43,921 nucleotides of DNA from Bacteroidota bacterium (GCA_030618105.1 JAUXED010000007.1:1-43921), one strand, 5' to 3'; numbered from the stretch's first letter, positions 8,184 to 17,538 are shown. Translations and numbers: made by a program. The notes: a model not told the origin generated them from the letters alone.

Positions 8184-8645
8184 ATGAGAAAATTTATTTT
8201 TATTTTATTTGCGATTTTGATTGCATTTTCATCCTGCAAATTTGTAAAGGAAAAAGGTTGGTTTGGTCTTAAAAATGCAGATACAATGGATGCTTATCTG
8301 AGAAAACAGGATAGTCTTCATATTGCTGATTCGATCAATAAAGTTATTGCAATGCAAAAGGCAATAGAGCAGGCAAGGCAGGATTCAATAAATAATGCTG
8401 AGCAGGAGAGACTTGAAAGATTTAAGTATCACATTGTTGTTGGAAGTTTTTTAACTTCTCAGTATGCTGATGAATGGTCAGTTTATTATAATTCAATGGG
8501 TTACGGTACAGAGATACTAAAAGCCAGCAACGAATTTAATCTTGTTTCTGCCAGGAAATATGATAACATGAAGGATGCATTAATAGATCTTGGGCATTTT
8601 AAGGACACGGTTCAGATTGATGCATGGGTGTATGTTAATGAGTAG
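8184..8645 (+). CDS. SPOR-domain lipoprotein
   Basis: The 153-aa protein begins MRKFIFILFAILIAFSSC, a lipoprotein signal peptide with lipobox FSSC; the Cys at about residue 18 would be lipidated. A charged, Gln-rich helical linker follows (about 50-95). The C-terminal 70 residues (YHIVVGSFLTSQYADEWSVY onward) have the beta-alpha-beta pattern of a SPOR domain, which binds glycan strands lacking stem peptides at division or remodelling sites. The ATG at 8184 is preceded by AAGAAGGA at a good distance; a TTG at 8148 would place extra basic residues ahead of the signal peptide and is rejected. The gene converges on the kinase-like gene with only 5 bp between stops. Confidence 0.82.
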   Translation: MRKFIFILFAILIAFSSCKFVKEKGWFGLKNADTMDAYLRKQDSLHIADSINKVIAMQKAIEQARQDSINNAEQERLERFKYHIVVGSFLTSQYADEWSVYYNSMGYGTEILKASNEFNLVSARKYDNMKDALIDLGHFKDTVQIDAWVYVNE

Positions 8646-8650
8646 CCAGT

Positions 8651-9346
8651 TTATTTAAGAATTTTTCTTTTTTCGAGTATAAGGACAATTGATGTTACAA
8701 TTTCTTCATTGGTCATTGTGTTACAGTTGAAGATCAAATCAAAAATGGAATGGTCTGAAGTTTTCCCCCAGTAATAATCAAGAAATTGTTTTCGTTTTTT
8801 GTCATAATCAAGAGTAAACGGTATTGCTTCAACAATATCCATATCGCGTCTTTCCCCAACACTTTTCGCTCTCCATTCAATGTCTGCTATTAATTTAATA
8901 TGCAGGCTGTTTTTGATGTCATTTGCAATAGCTGCTCCTCCTCTTCCGACAATTATAACATTTCCTGTTTCAGCAATTCTTTTTATTACTTTGCCTATTG
9001 TATTCCTGATCTTTTTGTCGCTTCTGTAATATTTTCTGGATTGCGCTGAAAGAATTTCATCAACAATACTTTTTTTCTTATAGTCAAACACATACTGTAT
9101 CTCATCAGGGTGCAAACCAAGCTGATCGGCTGATTCGGCAAGTATCTCTTTACTTACCCAACACCACTTGTTTCTTTTCTTTTTATTATTTATTGCATCG
9201 GTAAGTTCACGTGCAATTATTTTTGCAGGGCATCCGAACTCACGGGAAATAGTAACTACCGGTCCCGGAATAAGACTGGTTTTATTCTGCTCCCTTTTTT
9301 GCAGACAATCACGTGCATACTTTGCCAAATCAATTTTTGTAGCCAT
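8651..9346 (-). CDS. Cytidylate kinase-like family protein
   Basis: The 231-aa protein matches the cytidylate kinase-like group rather than classical Cmk. After a short N-terminal helix comes VVTISREFGCPAKIIARELT, the position of the nucleotide-binding loop. Most relatives have GSGG here; this protein has GCPAK, so the loop is atypical. VIIVGRGGAAIAND is the conserved second motif, and a lid-like R/K-rich segment (WRAKSVGERR) follows. Relatives are presumed to phosphorylate nucleotides or small substrates, but the function is not established. Convergent with the SPOR lipoprotein. The family is likely; the activity is uncertain given the altered loop. Confidence 0.8.
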   Translation of the reverse strand: MATKIDLAKYARDCLQKREQNKTSLIPGPVVTISREFGCPAKIIARELTDAINNKKKRNKWCWVSKEILAESADQLGLHPDEIQYVFDYKKKSIVDEILSAQSRKYYRSDKKIRNTIGKVIKRIAETGNVIIVGRGGAAIANDIKNSLHIKLIADIEWRAKSVGERRDMDIVEAIPFTLDYDKKRKQFLDYYWGKTSDHSIFDLIFNCNTMTNEEIVTSIVLILEKRKILK

Positions 9347-9561
9347 GGGAAGTAAATTTTATATTTTTCTTGCCCTTAAATTTACAAAAAAAATGTTTTC
9401 TTGTCAATAGTCAGCACATTTTTAAATACCGGTTCATATTCTTATGAAATGTAAATTTGCAGCCATTAAGAGAGGCTATTCGAAATTCATAAAAATAATT
9501 ACGTTATTAATAACGTAATTAATGCCGTTATTAATAACGTTATTATTTTATCTAAAAAAAC
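9347..9561. other. Intergenic region between purA and the kinase-like gene
   Basis: AT-rich, without a credible frame. It holds the promoter region of the leftward kinase-like gene near its left side and the paired palindromes described separately near its right side, just downstream of the purA stop. Confidence 0.5.
9497..9540. repeat. Paired ACGTTATTAATAACGT palindromes downstream of purA
   Basis: AATTACGTTATT plus AATAACGTAATT at 9497-9520 is a perfect 24-bp palindrome containing the 16-mer ACGTTATTAATAACGT (9501-9516). A second near copy, CCGTTATTAATAACGT, follows at 9525-9540. On the minus strand the 24-bp palindrome is followed by ATTTTTATG, so it could end purA transcripts, but the stem is almost all A/T and would be weak. 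Another copy of the 16-mer is at 1093-1108. Confidence 0.7.
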
Positions 9562-10821
9562 TTAGAGTTTAACGATCTGATTTCGTTTTGGTCCCACTGA
9601 AACATAACTAACAGACACATTCAGTTTCTTTTCAAGAAATGAGATATAATTTTTTAGTTCCACGGGGAATTCACGGGGGCTTGTTATATTTGAAATGTCT
9701 TTATTCCAACCTGGCAATTCAGTATAAACAGGTTCAATATCATTATCTGTTTCGAAGGGGAAATCATAAACAATTTTTCCATTTATCTTGTAAGCTGTTG
9801 AAACTTTTATTGTTTCAAAATCTGACAGAACATCAGCTTTGGTCATAATAAGTTGTGTAACCCCGTTGATCATTATAGAATAATTGAGGGCTACCAGGTC
9901 AACCCATCCACATCTTCTTGGACGGCCTGTTGTAGCACCGAATTCAACACCTTTTTTTCTTAATTTCTCACCTGTATCATCAGTTAGTTCAGTTGGGAAC
10001 GGACCACTACCAACCCGCGTACAATATGCTTTGAATATTCCGAATACTTCACCGATAGTTTGGGGTGAAACACCCAGTCCTGTGCATGCTCCGGCACAAA
10101 TAGTATTAGATGATGTAACAAAAGGATATGAGCCGAATTCAATATCAAGCAGGGTTCCCTGAGCTCCTTCGGCAAGGATAGATTTGCCATTTTTAATAAA
10201 CTTGTTTATGAGATGTTCGGAATCAACTATATTAAAATCTTTAAGAAGTTCAATACATTCAAACCATTTTTTTTCAATCTCGTCAATTTCGTATTCATAT
10301 GTATATAACTTCAGGAGTCCTTCATGTTTTTTTCGCAGGGTTGAATATTTATCCTTAAAACCCTTAAAAATATCTCCAACCCTCAATCCGTTCCTTCCGG
10401 TTTTATCCATATATGTAGGCCCGATACCTTTCAGGGTTGACCCTATCTTTGATTTTCCCTTAGCGGCTTCAGATGCGGCATCAAGGATCCTGTGGGTAGG
10501 CAATATCAGGTGTGCTTTTTTGGAGATAAGAAGGTTTTGTTTAACGTCAATTCCAAGTTTTTTCAATGATTCAACTTCTGCCTGGAAAATGACCGGATCA
10601 AGTACCACACCATTACCGATAATATTTATCTTCTCCTTATGGAATATGCCGGAAGGGATATTGTGAAGTATATGTTTGATTTTTCCTATTTCAAGAGTAT
10701 GACCCGCATTGGGCCCACCCTGGAAGCGTGCAATAATATCATATTCCGGAGACAGCACATCAACGATTTTACCCTTGCCTTCATCTCCCCACTGAAGGCC
10801 TAATAATACATCAAGTTTCAC
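9562..10821 (-). CDS. purA: Adenylosuccinate synthetase
   Basis: The 419-aa enzyme joins IMP and aspartate using GTP, the first committed step from IMP to AMP. The N-terminus MKLDVLLGLQWGDEGKGKIV contains the GDEGKGK loop at about 12-18. FQGGPNAGHTL and GIGPTYMDKTGRNGLRVGD are present, as is the C-terminal GTP/aspartate region with TTGRPRRCGWVDLVAL. Length fits the family. The start codon is GTG: an in-frame TAG lies three codons upstream and no earlier start exists. It lies 28 bp downstream of fur and is probably co-transcribed with it; rel, fur and purA in this order are a recurrent cluster in Bacteroidota as far as I know. Confidence 0.97.
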   Translation of the reverse strand: MKLDVLLGLQWGDEGKGKIVDVLSPEYDIIARFQGGPNAGHTLEIGKIKHILHNIPSGIFHKEKINIIGNGVVLDPVIFQAEVESLKKLGIDVKQNLLISKKAHLILPTHRILDAASEAAKGKSKIGSTLKGIGPTYMDKTGRNGLRVGDIFKGFKDKYSTLRKKHEGLLKLYTYEYEIDEIEKKWFECIELLKDFNIVDSEHLINKFIKNGKSILAEGAQGTLLDIEFGSYPFVTSSNTICAGACTGLGVSPQTIGEVFGIFKAYCTRVGSGPFPTELTDDTGEKLRKKGVEFGATTGRPRRCGWVDLVALNYSIMINGVTQLIMTKADVLSDFETIKVSTAYKINGKIVYDFPFETDNDIEPVYTELPGWNKDISNITSPREFPVELKNYISFLEKKLNVSVSYVSVGPKRNQIVKL

Positions 10822-10849
10822 GAATGACTAATTATTTAAGATTCAACTT

Positions 10850-11293
10850 TTATTTCTTCTTGTCTTTACTTACACCATAAATATATAAAGAGTGATGTTG
10901 TGGTTCAAAATTGTATAATTCGCATGCAGTTTTTATTATTTCATGTATACGCGGATCACAAAATTCAGTTATTTTACCTGATTCAGTATCAATAAGATGA
11001 TCATGCTGTCCGGAATGAAAAGCTCTTTCGAACTGGGCAATATTTTTACCAAACTGATGCTTTATAACAAGATTACATTTCAGAAGTAACTCTATTGTAT
11101 TGTAAATGGTAGCACGACTAACCTTATAATTGTTTTCTTTCATATGAGCGTAAAGGGACTCAACATCGAAATGTCCGTTTACTGAATAAATTTCGTCAAG
11201 GATAGCATATCTTTCAGGTGTTTTCCGGTGCTCATTTTCTTCAAGATATTTAATAAAGATTTGTTTTACATCGTTTCTGATTTTATCACTCAT
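10850..11293 (-). CDS. fur: Fur-family metal-dependent repressor
   Basis: The 147-aa protein from ATG 11293 has the Fur winged helix ([24 protein letters not shown]) followed by the dimer/metal domain with HSGQHDHLI. Where most Fur proteins have the structural-zinc pair CxxCG after HDHLI, this one has DTESG, so the first CxxC is absent. A single Cys remains further on ([10 protein letters not shown]). The regulatory metal ligands in the HDH region are kept. Regulators of this family bind DNA with Fe2+, Zn2+ or Mn2+ and repress metal uptake; the metal here is not evident. A longer frame from a TTG at 11317 is possible but the ATG gives the normal N-terminus. It precedes purA by 28 bp. Confidence 0.9.
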   Translation of the reverse strand: MSDKIRNDVKQIFIKYLEENEHRKTPERYAILDEIYSVNGHFDVESLYAHMKENNYKVSRATIYNTIELLLKCNLVIKHQFGKNIAQFERAFHSGQHDHLIDTESGKITEFCDPRIHEIIKTACELYNFEPQHHSLYIYGVSKDKKK

Positions 11294-11748
11294 AATAAAT
11301 AAGGGTTTTGAAAACAACTAAAAGTACAGGTTATTTTATCAATTTACAATTTATTTAGATTAAATAAAGTTTAAAATTTTACCTTATGTAAAAAGCATAA
11401 TTGGTTCTTCAGGATAATACTGGAATATTGGAATAATGGAATGTTGGAGTACTGGGTAATCCAGTGTTCCATAGACCTATCATTCCATTATTATTAAGTT
11501 ATCTGTTAAAAGTTATTGCTTGCACTCTCTGCTCTTCATACTGCAATTCTGCGATTACATTTATTAAAGAATTAACCGCCAAGTACGCTAAGGAACCGCT
11601 AAGTACGCAAAGAACAAATATTCTTATGCGAATTTTGCGCCTTCTTTGCGATCTCTGCGGTTGTTTTTTCTTCTCTTCATTCTTCCATCATTCCATTCTT
11701 CCACTATTCCATCTGACACTTATTTGTTTTATGGATGAACCTCAAAAT
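11294..11748. other. Repeat-rich intergenic region between rel and fur
   Basis: No gene is visible. The fur promoter must lie at the left end. The rest is degenerate repeats: GGAATATTGGAATAATGG at about 11421-11455 and its inverted counterpart of TTCCA blocks at about 11690-11712, flanking the AACCGC element annotated separately. Confidence 0.5.
11574..11662. repeat. 89-bp repeat with AACCGC / GCGGTT inverted ends
   Basis: The element starts with two direct copies of a 20-bp unit (AACCGCCAAGTACGCTAAGG, then AACCGCTAAGTACGCAAAG) and ends with TTTGCGATCTCTGCGGTT, the inverted counterpart of the start. Elements of the form AACCGCAAAG...CTTTGCGGTT are common between genes in Bacteroidota. It separates rel from fur-purA and could form a long hairpin in RNA. 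Confidence 0.65.
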
Positions 11749-14001
11749 TTATTTCTCAATAGTTTCCATTCTGTGAACTGATTCGATTCCTTTTATTTTG
11801 GAAATGTTCAGTAAAAGGGTATTCAGATCGTTAGTATTGTGAACATACAGGTCAACTATACCTTTAAAAATCCCGTCATTAACATTAACATTTAGTGATT
11901 GGATATTAGCACTAAGGTCTTTGGAAATAATTTTGGTTATTTCATTTATTATTCCAACCCTGTCAATTCCCACTATTTTTATTCTTGCAAGGAAAGAGAG
12001 AAGTTTGTGTGTTGTCCATTTGGCTGAAACAACATGGTTGGCTTTACTTGACAAAAGTTTTATTGCATTTGGGCAGTTAGCTTTATGAATCATCAGTTCT
12101 TTTTTAGGTGGCTTATATCCAATAACATCATCACCGGGAATTGGATTACAGCATTCAGCTATTTTATAAGGTTGATGGGATTCATCAATATTTTCGCGAA
12201 GAATGAATGGTGACTTAAGATCAAATTTTCCTGTCCCTGATTTTTTTTGTTTCTTATTTTTTTTCTTTGCTTTAGAAGATTTTCCAAATTGCAGCTGCCA
12301 ATATTTTACCAGTTTGTTTCTTGATTTTGGTTTAAGAATGGTTTTGATATTTTCGAGATCTATTAATCCCATCCCAATTTTGCTATAGAGTTCATCTTTA
12401 TATAAAACTTCGTAAGCCGGCAGTAGTTTCTTAAAGATCGTTGAATTTGGGCGAAGGTTTATATTTTTCAATTTATTTTCCAGAATATTTTTTCCTTTAG
12501 TGATCCTGTCTTTTGTTTCAGCTTTTAAGTAATTTTTAATACTGGATTTTGCTTTTGCCGTTATAACATAATCCAGCCAATTCCTTTCAGGATGCTTTTT
12601 TTCAGAGGACAATATCTCAACCTGGTCGCCACTTTGCAATGTATGGCTAATCGGGACAAGTTTATAATTAACTTTAGCACCTATAGCATGGTTCCCTATT
12701 TCGGAGTGTATCTCATAAGCAAAGTCAAGAACAGAAGCACCTGTAGGTAGTGTTTTGATGTGACCTTTAGGAGTAAATACCATTATTTCAGATGCGAAAA
12801 GATTCATTTTAAAATCATCGAGAAATTCCAGGGCATTTGAATTCGGATCTTCAAGCATTTCCCTGATCTTTTTTAGCCATTTGTCCAATTCACCTTCCTG
12901 GGACCGATCGTCTTTATATTTCCAATGAGCCGCAAATCCCCTTTCGGCAATTTCATCCATTCTTTTTGACCGGATCTGGATCTCAGCCCATTTGCCGTGT
13001 GGTCCCATTACAGTTAAATGTAATGCCTCGTATCCGTTAGCTTTTGGCGTACTTAACCAATCACGGATACGATCTGGTTTAGGCATATAAGTATCAGTAA
13101 TAATTGAATAGATATTCCAGCATTGAGTTTTCTCGGGTATGTCATTAGAAGGTTCGAAAATTATCCTGATAGCTAACAGATCATATACCTCTTCGAAAGG
13201 AACATTTTTATTATTCATTTTGTTCCATATCGAGGCAATGGATTTTGGTCTGCCGTTTATATTAAATTTTATCTTTTCTTTTTCCAGTTTATCTATTATT
13301 GGAAGTGCAAACCGGTTTATCTCAGTCAGACGCTTTTGTTCATTGGATTTTATTTTTACTGCAATGTCATCATAAAATTTGGGGTGTCTGTACTTCAGAC
13401 TCAGATCTTCCATCTCTGTTTTAATTGCATAAAGCCCAAGCCGGTGTGCAAGAGGTGCATATAAATAAGTGGTTTCGCCGGCGATTTTAACTTGTTTATT
13501 CGGTGGCAAAGAATCGAGTGTCCTCATATTATGGAGCCTGTCACCCAGTTTAATAAGTATCACTCTAACATCATCCGAAAGGGTAAGTAACATTTTCCTG
13601 AAGTTCTCGGCCTGCATGGATGATTTGTTATCAAAAATTCCTGAAATCTTGGTGAGACCATCAATTACCGATGCAATTTTATCGTTGAAGTTGTATCTAA
13701 TATCTTCCAGTGTTAGATCAGTATCCTCAACCACATCATGAAGTAATGCACAAGCTACTGATCTGGGGCCAAGACCGATTTCAGTGGTAACAATTTTAGC
13801 AACAGCAATAGGATGGAGTATATAAGGTTCTCCCGATTTTCTGCGCATACTCTTATGAGCTTCCCTGGCAATCGTAAATGCTTTTATTACCATCTCCCTG
13901 TCACCTTTTTTTCTGTGCTTTTTGCAGTTAGCCAAAAGATCCTTGAATCTCTCGTCGATAAGCTCTTTTTCCGCTTTTGTAAAAATTGATTTCTTAGTCA
14001 T
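11749..14001 (-). CDS. rel: Bifunctional (p)ppGpp synthetase/hydrolase, RelA/SpoT family
   Basis: The 750-aa protein has the full long-RSH layout. The HD hydrolase domain includes HPIAVAKIV, HDVVEDTD at about 88-95 and KLGDRLHNMRTL at about 151-162, all intact, so hydrolase activity is expected. The synthetase domain has GRPKSIASIWNKM (about 250-262) and YDLLAIRIIF (about 273-282). A TGS domain follows (VFTPKGHIKTLPTGASVLDF), then a Cys-containing linker (AECCNPIPGDDVIGY) and a C-terminal ACT domain. It makes and degrades the alarmone in response to starvation via the ribosome. The start is supported by AAGGAGATAAAATG, a strong ribosome binding site. It lies upstream of fur and purA, separated by a repeat-rich gap. 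Confidence 0.96.
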   Translation of the reverse strand: MTKKSIFTKAEKELIDERFKDLLANCKKHRKKGDREMVIKAFTIAREAHKSMRRKSGEPYILHPIAVAKIVTTEIGLGPRSVACALLHDVVEDTDLTLEDIRYNFNDKIASVIDGLTKISGIFDNKSSMQAENFRKMLLTLSDDVRVILIKLGDRLHNMRTLDSLPPNKQVKIAGETTYLYAPLAHRLGLYAIKTEMEDLSLKYRHPKFYDDIAVKIKSNEQKRLTEINRFALPIIDKLEKEKIKFNINGRPKSIASIWNKMNNKNVPFEEVYDLLAIRIIFEPSNDIPEKTQCWNIYSIITDTYMPKPDRIRDWLSTPKANGYEALHLTVMGPHGKWAEIQIRSKRMDEIAERGFAAHWKYKDDRSQEGELDKWLKKIREMLEDPNSNALEFLDDFKMNLFASEIMVFTPKGHIKTLPTGASVLDFAYEIHSEIGNHAIGAKVNYKLVPISHTLQSGDQVEILSSEKKHPERNWLDYVITAKAKSSIKNYLKAETKDRITKGKNILENKLKNINLRPNSTIFKKLLPAYEVLYKDELYSKIGMGLIDLENIKTILKPKSRNKLVKYWQLQFGKSSKAKKKNKKQKKSGTGKFDLKSPFILRENIDESHQPYKIAECCNPIPGDDVIGYKPPKKELMIHKANCPNAIKLLSSKANHVVSAKWTTHKLLSFLARIKIVGIDRVGIINEITKIISKDLSANIQSLNVNVNDGIFKGIVDLYVHNTNDLNTLLLNISKIKGIESVHRMETIEK

Positions 14002-14073
14002 TTTATCTCCTTATACAGATATAACAAAATTAGTTATTTTTACATTGTTAATACAAGTTTATTTGAAAAATTG

Positions 14074-14111
14074 GTAGTTGAGTAGTTGAGTAAGTTGAGT
14101 AAGTTGAGTGG
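14074..14111. repeat. TTGAGTA simple-sequence repeat (site 1)
   Basis: Successive GTTGAGTA and AGTTGAGTAA units run across this stretch between the T9SS protein and rel. The same motif in short arrays occurs at 17539-17564, 22166-22200 and 23201-23224. Confidence 0.6.
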
Positions 14112-14131
14112 TTACAAACCCTGACGGTAGT

Positions 14132-15625
14132 TCAGGGAAAAACAACATTCACCAGCCCTTTTCTTAAAATTTCTTTTCCTTCTCCAGTAGTAACTCTCAG
14201 GAAATAAATATAGGTTCCTTCCTGTACTATTGTGCCTCCCATGTATGACCCGTCCCAACTTTCATATGAGTCTCTGCTTTCAAAAATGATGTTTCCCCAT
14301 CGATTTTTTATTACAAGATGGTATGTTTTTGGAGTGAAGGATAGTTTTGGTTTCCAGGCATCATTTATCCCGTCGCCATTCGGGGTAAAAGCATTAGGGA
14401 TAAAGATTTTTGATTGTAATACGACACAGTTAACCGCAGTTGTGCTAATTCCACTGATACCGTGTGGATTGTCTTGTCCCTCAACTGCCTTAATAAAGTA
14501 ACAAAACTTCAAATCGTAAATCTCAAAAATTAAACTGTCAAGTTCGTTGTCTGTATAAGAAGTAACATAGACATCAACTATGTCAATAAGTTCAGAAGGG
14601 TTTACCATAGTTTTTCTGTAAACTTCATATTTTTCAACTCCTCCTTTCCATCCAATATTTGGAGTCCATGTCAGGTAGTTTAAGGCATCCTCATTATTTA
14701 CTGTAAGTATCATTGTACTTGCAATGTTCGACCTTACAATAATCCGGTTACACGGGTTAATAGCCGCCAACCTGTAATAAAATGGTGATGACAGATCTTC
14801 CGGTCTGTCGGTATAAGTAAGTATTTCTGAACTGTGATCTGCAAAATCAGCGATAGTGTCATACATTCCATTTGGATCATCTGTTCTCAAAAGTTTGTAA
14901 TGATAAATTTCAGATAACGGATCGATAGTGAATGACAGAGATACTTCACTGTTTTCAGGATTGATAGTGGCATAGTCTGCATTGATAAAACCGGGGATCC
15001 GTGGCATTTGTGTGTACTTGCAAACTTTATTGGAAGTGGAGGTTAAACCGTTTTTATGGTTGGCTTGAATATAATAACAATAGTTAACGTATGCTTCAAT
15101 TGTAGTATCTGTAAAAGAAATTATTTCAGGAGGCAGGGAATCGATAATGGAAAAAGAACCTCCATCTGTGTTTCGGGAAATATTATAGTATTCTAAGCTG
15201 TCTGCCCAGCCAATGTAAGGTGTCCATGATAAGTTAAGTTCTGCCCGGCAGGAATCGAATTGAAGAGTGAGAAAAATCGTAGTGTGTTCTTTGGTCAGAG
15301 GGCTTTCTTTATCGGGTGGGGCAAGGGCAGAAATTACATAGGATTCGGGAAAATGGTTGGCATTAGAAAAAGTATTTTCAAAATCTGTAGTAGCATCAGA
15401 TACAGTATCAACAGGTATCCATACATTATTCTGATTTATAAAAATTATATTTGCTATAACTTCGGGTGAAGGACTGGGTGACCAGTATATCCATGCATGT
15501 CCGGTGGCTGTATCTACCGTCACTCTTTTAAGATCAGGGCTGTCCGGGCGATCACCATTCTGAGCAGCTGCTCCGGAGATTACCAGGTAAAAATAAACAG
15601 AGAATAAAAGAAATTTTCTTTTCAA
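14132..15625 (-). CDS. Secreted protein with fibronectin III-like repeats and type IX (CHU-type) C-terminal signal
   Basis: The 497-aa protein has a signal peptide (MKRKFLLFSVYFYLVISGAA). Several beta-sandwich modules follow with fibronectin III-like features, including repeated LNLSWTPYIGW and LNYLTWTPNIGW segments about 190 residues apart. The last 90 residues (FIPNAFTPNGDGINDAWKPK, then KNRWGNIIFE and GTYIYFLRV) match the gliding-motility-associated/CHU C-terminal domain, the type B sorting signal of the type IX secretion system. It should be exported across the outer membrane and attached or released at the surface. The start is TTG with GGAAGAA about 6-8 bp upstream; there is no in-frame ATG nearby. 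No catalytic domain is seen, so an adhesive or structural role is likely. Confidence 0.88.
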   Translation of the reverse strand: MKRKFLLFSVYFYLVISGAAAQNGDRPDSPDLKRVTVDTATGHAWIYWSPSPSPEVIANIIFINQNNVWIPVDTVSDATTDFENTFSNANHFPESYVISALAPPDKESPLTKEHTTIFLTLQFDSCRAELNLSWTPYIGWADSLEYYNISRNTDGGSFSIIDSLPPEIISFTDTTIEAYVNYCYYIQANHKNGLTSTSNKVCKYTQMPRIPGFINADYATINPENSEVSLSFTIDPLSEIYHYKLLRTDDPNGMYDTIADFADHSSEILTYTDRPEDLSSPFYYRLAAINPCNRIIVRSNIASTMILTVNNEDALNYLTWTPNIGWKGGVEKYEVYRKTMVNPSELIDIVDVYVTSYTDNELDSLIFEIYDLKFCYFIKAVEGQDNPHGISGISTTAVNCVVLQSKIFIPNAFTPNGDGINDAWKPKLSFTPKTYHLVIKNRWGNIIFESRDSYESWDGSYMGGTIVQEGTYIYFLRVTTGEGKEILRKGLVNVVFP

Positions 15626-15714
15626 AACTATTTCTTCCGTTTTTTTATCAAGAATATTATTACAAACTTAAAAAAAATACTATTCCCGCTCTTCTTGTTT
15701 TTATAGCTATATGT

Positions 15715-15722
15715 TATATTTG
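15715..15722 (+). promoter_or_regulatory. Bacteroidota -7 element TATATTTG before CLC gene 1
   Basis: TATATTTG matches TAnnTTTG, with TTG at 15695-15697 as a possible -33 element. It ends only 7 bp before the ATG at 15730, so the transcript leader would be a few bases long; the second ATG at 15736 is an alternative start. Confidence 0.5.
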
Positions 15723-15729
15723 TCCTCTT

Positions 15730-17502
15730 ATGAAAATGAACAGGTTTATAGTAAAGCTTTTCAGATGGCGGTCTAAGCATATAGGCGACCGGCAATTTAT
15801 TTTAATTTTAAGTGTTATCGTAGGAATTGCTTCCGGTTTTGTTGCTGTGATCATTAAAAATGCTGTACGTATTATCAAAAATATTTTGACAGCAGGATTT
15901 TCAAGTGAAGGGTTTAATTACCTCTATATTGTTTTCCCGGCAATTGGTATTTTTATCGTAGTTATCTTTGTTAAATTTATACTCAAAAGGCGTGTAGGAC
16001 ATGGAATCCCTATTGTTTTACATGCAATTTCAAGGGAGAACGGGATACTTCGTTATCATAACATGTTTTCGTCTATTATTACCAGTGCACTAACTGTTGG
16101 TTTTGGTGGGTCGGTGGGACTTGAAGGACCAACAGTTGCAACAGGTGCCGCTATTGGTTCAAATCTTGGTAAATGGTTACGACTTAATTACAGCCAGGTA
16201 ATTTTAATGTTAGGCTGTGCTTCGGCAGGAGCCATGTCGGCTATATTTAAAGCTCCCATTGCAGCAATTATTTTTGCTCTTGAGGTAATAATGCTTAATC
16301 TTTCCATGTCATCTATTGTTCCTTTGTTAATATCTTCAGTAACTGCTGCCTTAACCTCATATCTTTTCCTTGGACAGGATACTGTTTATACTTTTACACT
16401 CACCGAAAATTTCAAATTGGTGGATACGCCATTTTATATTTTACTAGGACTGTTCGCGGGATTGGTTTCTGTATATTTTACAAGGGTTTATTTGTTTGTA
16501 ACTACAGCGTTCGAGAAAATTAAAATGTGGTACAACAAACTTATTATTGGTGGTTTTATCCTTGGATTATTGATTTTTCTTGTTCCGTCACTATACGGTG
16601 AGGGTTATGAAGGTATTAATAATGCCCTGAACGGAGATTATGGATATCTTTTTAATAATTCTATATATTTTGGATTAAAAGACAATATTCCGGCATTTTT
16701 CATTGTTCTGCTTGCTATAATTATTTTTAAAGCTATTGCTACTTCAGTTACTTTCAGTAGTGGAGGGGTAGGTGGAATGTTTGCTCCAACACTGTTTCTC
16801 GGTGCAAATACAGGACTTTTATTTGTTAAAGTATTGAATAAGTTTGGCCTCGATCTTCATGAGGCTAATTTTGTTCTTGTAGGAATGGCAGGCTTGATAG
16901 CCGGTGTTATTCATGCACCGTTAACTGCTATTTTCCTGATCGCGGAGATCACTCATGGTTATGCATTATTCATGCCATTGATGATTACCGCTACCATTTC
17001 ATATGCAACCATTAAAATTTTTGAGTCAAATTCGGTTTACACCATACAGCTTGCAAAACGTGGAGAGTTGATTACCCATGATAAAGATAAGGGCGCTTTG
17101 TCCCTGATGAGTGTAAAAGATCTTATTGAAGATAATTTCGATACTGTCGGACCTAATGCAACATTAGGTGATCTGGTTGAGGTAATATCAAAATCACAAA
17201 GGAATATATTTCCGGTAATAGATAATGATAATCATTTACTTGGTGTTGTATGGGTTAATGATATCAGGCATATTGTTTTCAAGACAGAACTTTATGATAA
17301 CACTTATATTCGTGACCTTATGTTTATGCCAACACCATCTGTATCACCTGATGAATCGATGGAAGATATTGCCCGTAAATTTCAAACCTCCTCTCATTAT
17401 AACCTGCCTGTACTTGAGGATGGCAAATATATTGGATTCGTTTCGAGAGCCAATGTCTTTTCCAGCTACAGGACAATAATTCGCCAATTTATGCAGGAAT
17501 AA
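15730..17502 (+). CDS. CLC-family chloride channel/transporter with C-terminal CBS domains (paralogue 1)
   Basis: The 590-aa membrane protein has about ten hydrophobic helices and then a cytoplasmic pair of CBS domains (about 450-585). Filter segments are visible: GHGIP at 90-94, GGSVGLEGP at 126-134, where E132 is the gating glutamate, and GGVGGMFAPTLFLGA. At the position of the internal proton glutamate of E. coli ClC (E203), aligned through FKAPIAAIIFALEV, this protein has V186. Valine there is typical of CLC channels, although many bacterial CLC proteins with CBS domains also have it. CBS domains commonly sense adenine nucleotides. It is followed at 118 bp by a second CLC gene in the same direction, with clear similarity along the whole length. 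Confidence 0.93.
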   Translation: MKMNRFIVKLFRWRSKHIGDRQFILILSVIVGIASGFVAVIIKNAVRIIKNILTAGFSSEGFNYLYIVFPAIGIFIVVIFVKFILKRRVGHGIPIVLHAISRENGILRYHNMFSSIITSALTVGFGGSVGLEGPTVATGAAIGSNLGKWLRLNYSQVILMLGCASAGAMSAIFKAPIAAIIFALEVIMLNLSMSSIVPLLISSVTAALTSYLFLGQDTVYTFTLTENFKLVDTPFYILLGLFAGLVSVYFTRVYLFVTTAFEKIKMWYNKLIIGGFILGLLIFLVPSLYGEGYEGINNALNGDYGYLFNNSIYFGLKDNIPAFFIVLLAIIIFKAIATSVTFSSGGVGGMFAPTLFLGANTGLLFVKVLNKFGLDLHEANFVLVGMAGLIAGVIHAPLTAIFLIAEITHGYALFMPLMITATISYATIKIFESNSVYTIQLAKRGELITHDKDKGALSLMSVKDLIEDNFDTVGPNATLGDLVEVISKSQRNIFPVIDNDNHLLGVVWVNDIRHIVFKTELYDNTYIRDLMFMPTPSVSPDESMEDIARKFQTSSHYNLPVLEDGKYIGFVSRANVFSSYRTIIRQFMQE

Positions 17503-17538
17503 TGGAAAGAAAATGAAGGAGGGAATTCGGAATGTCAT

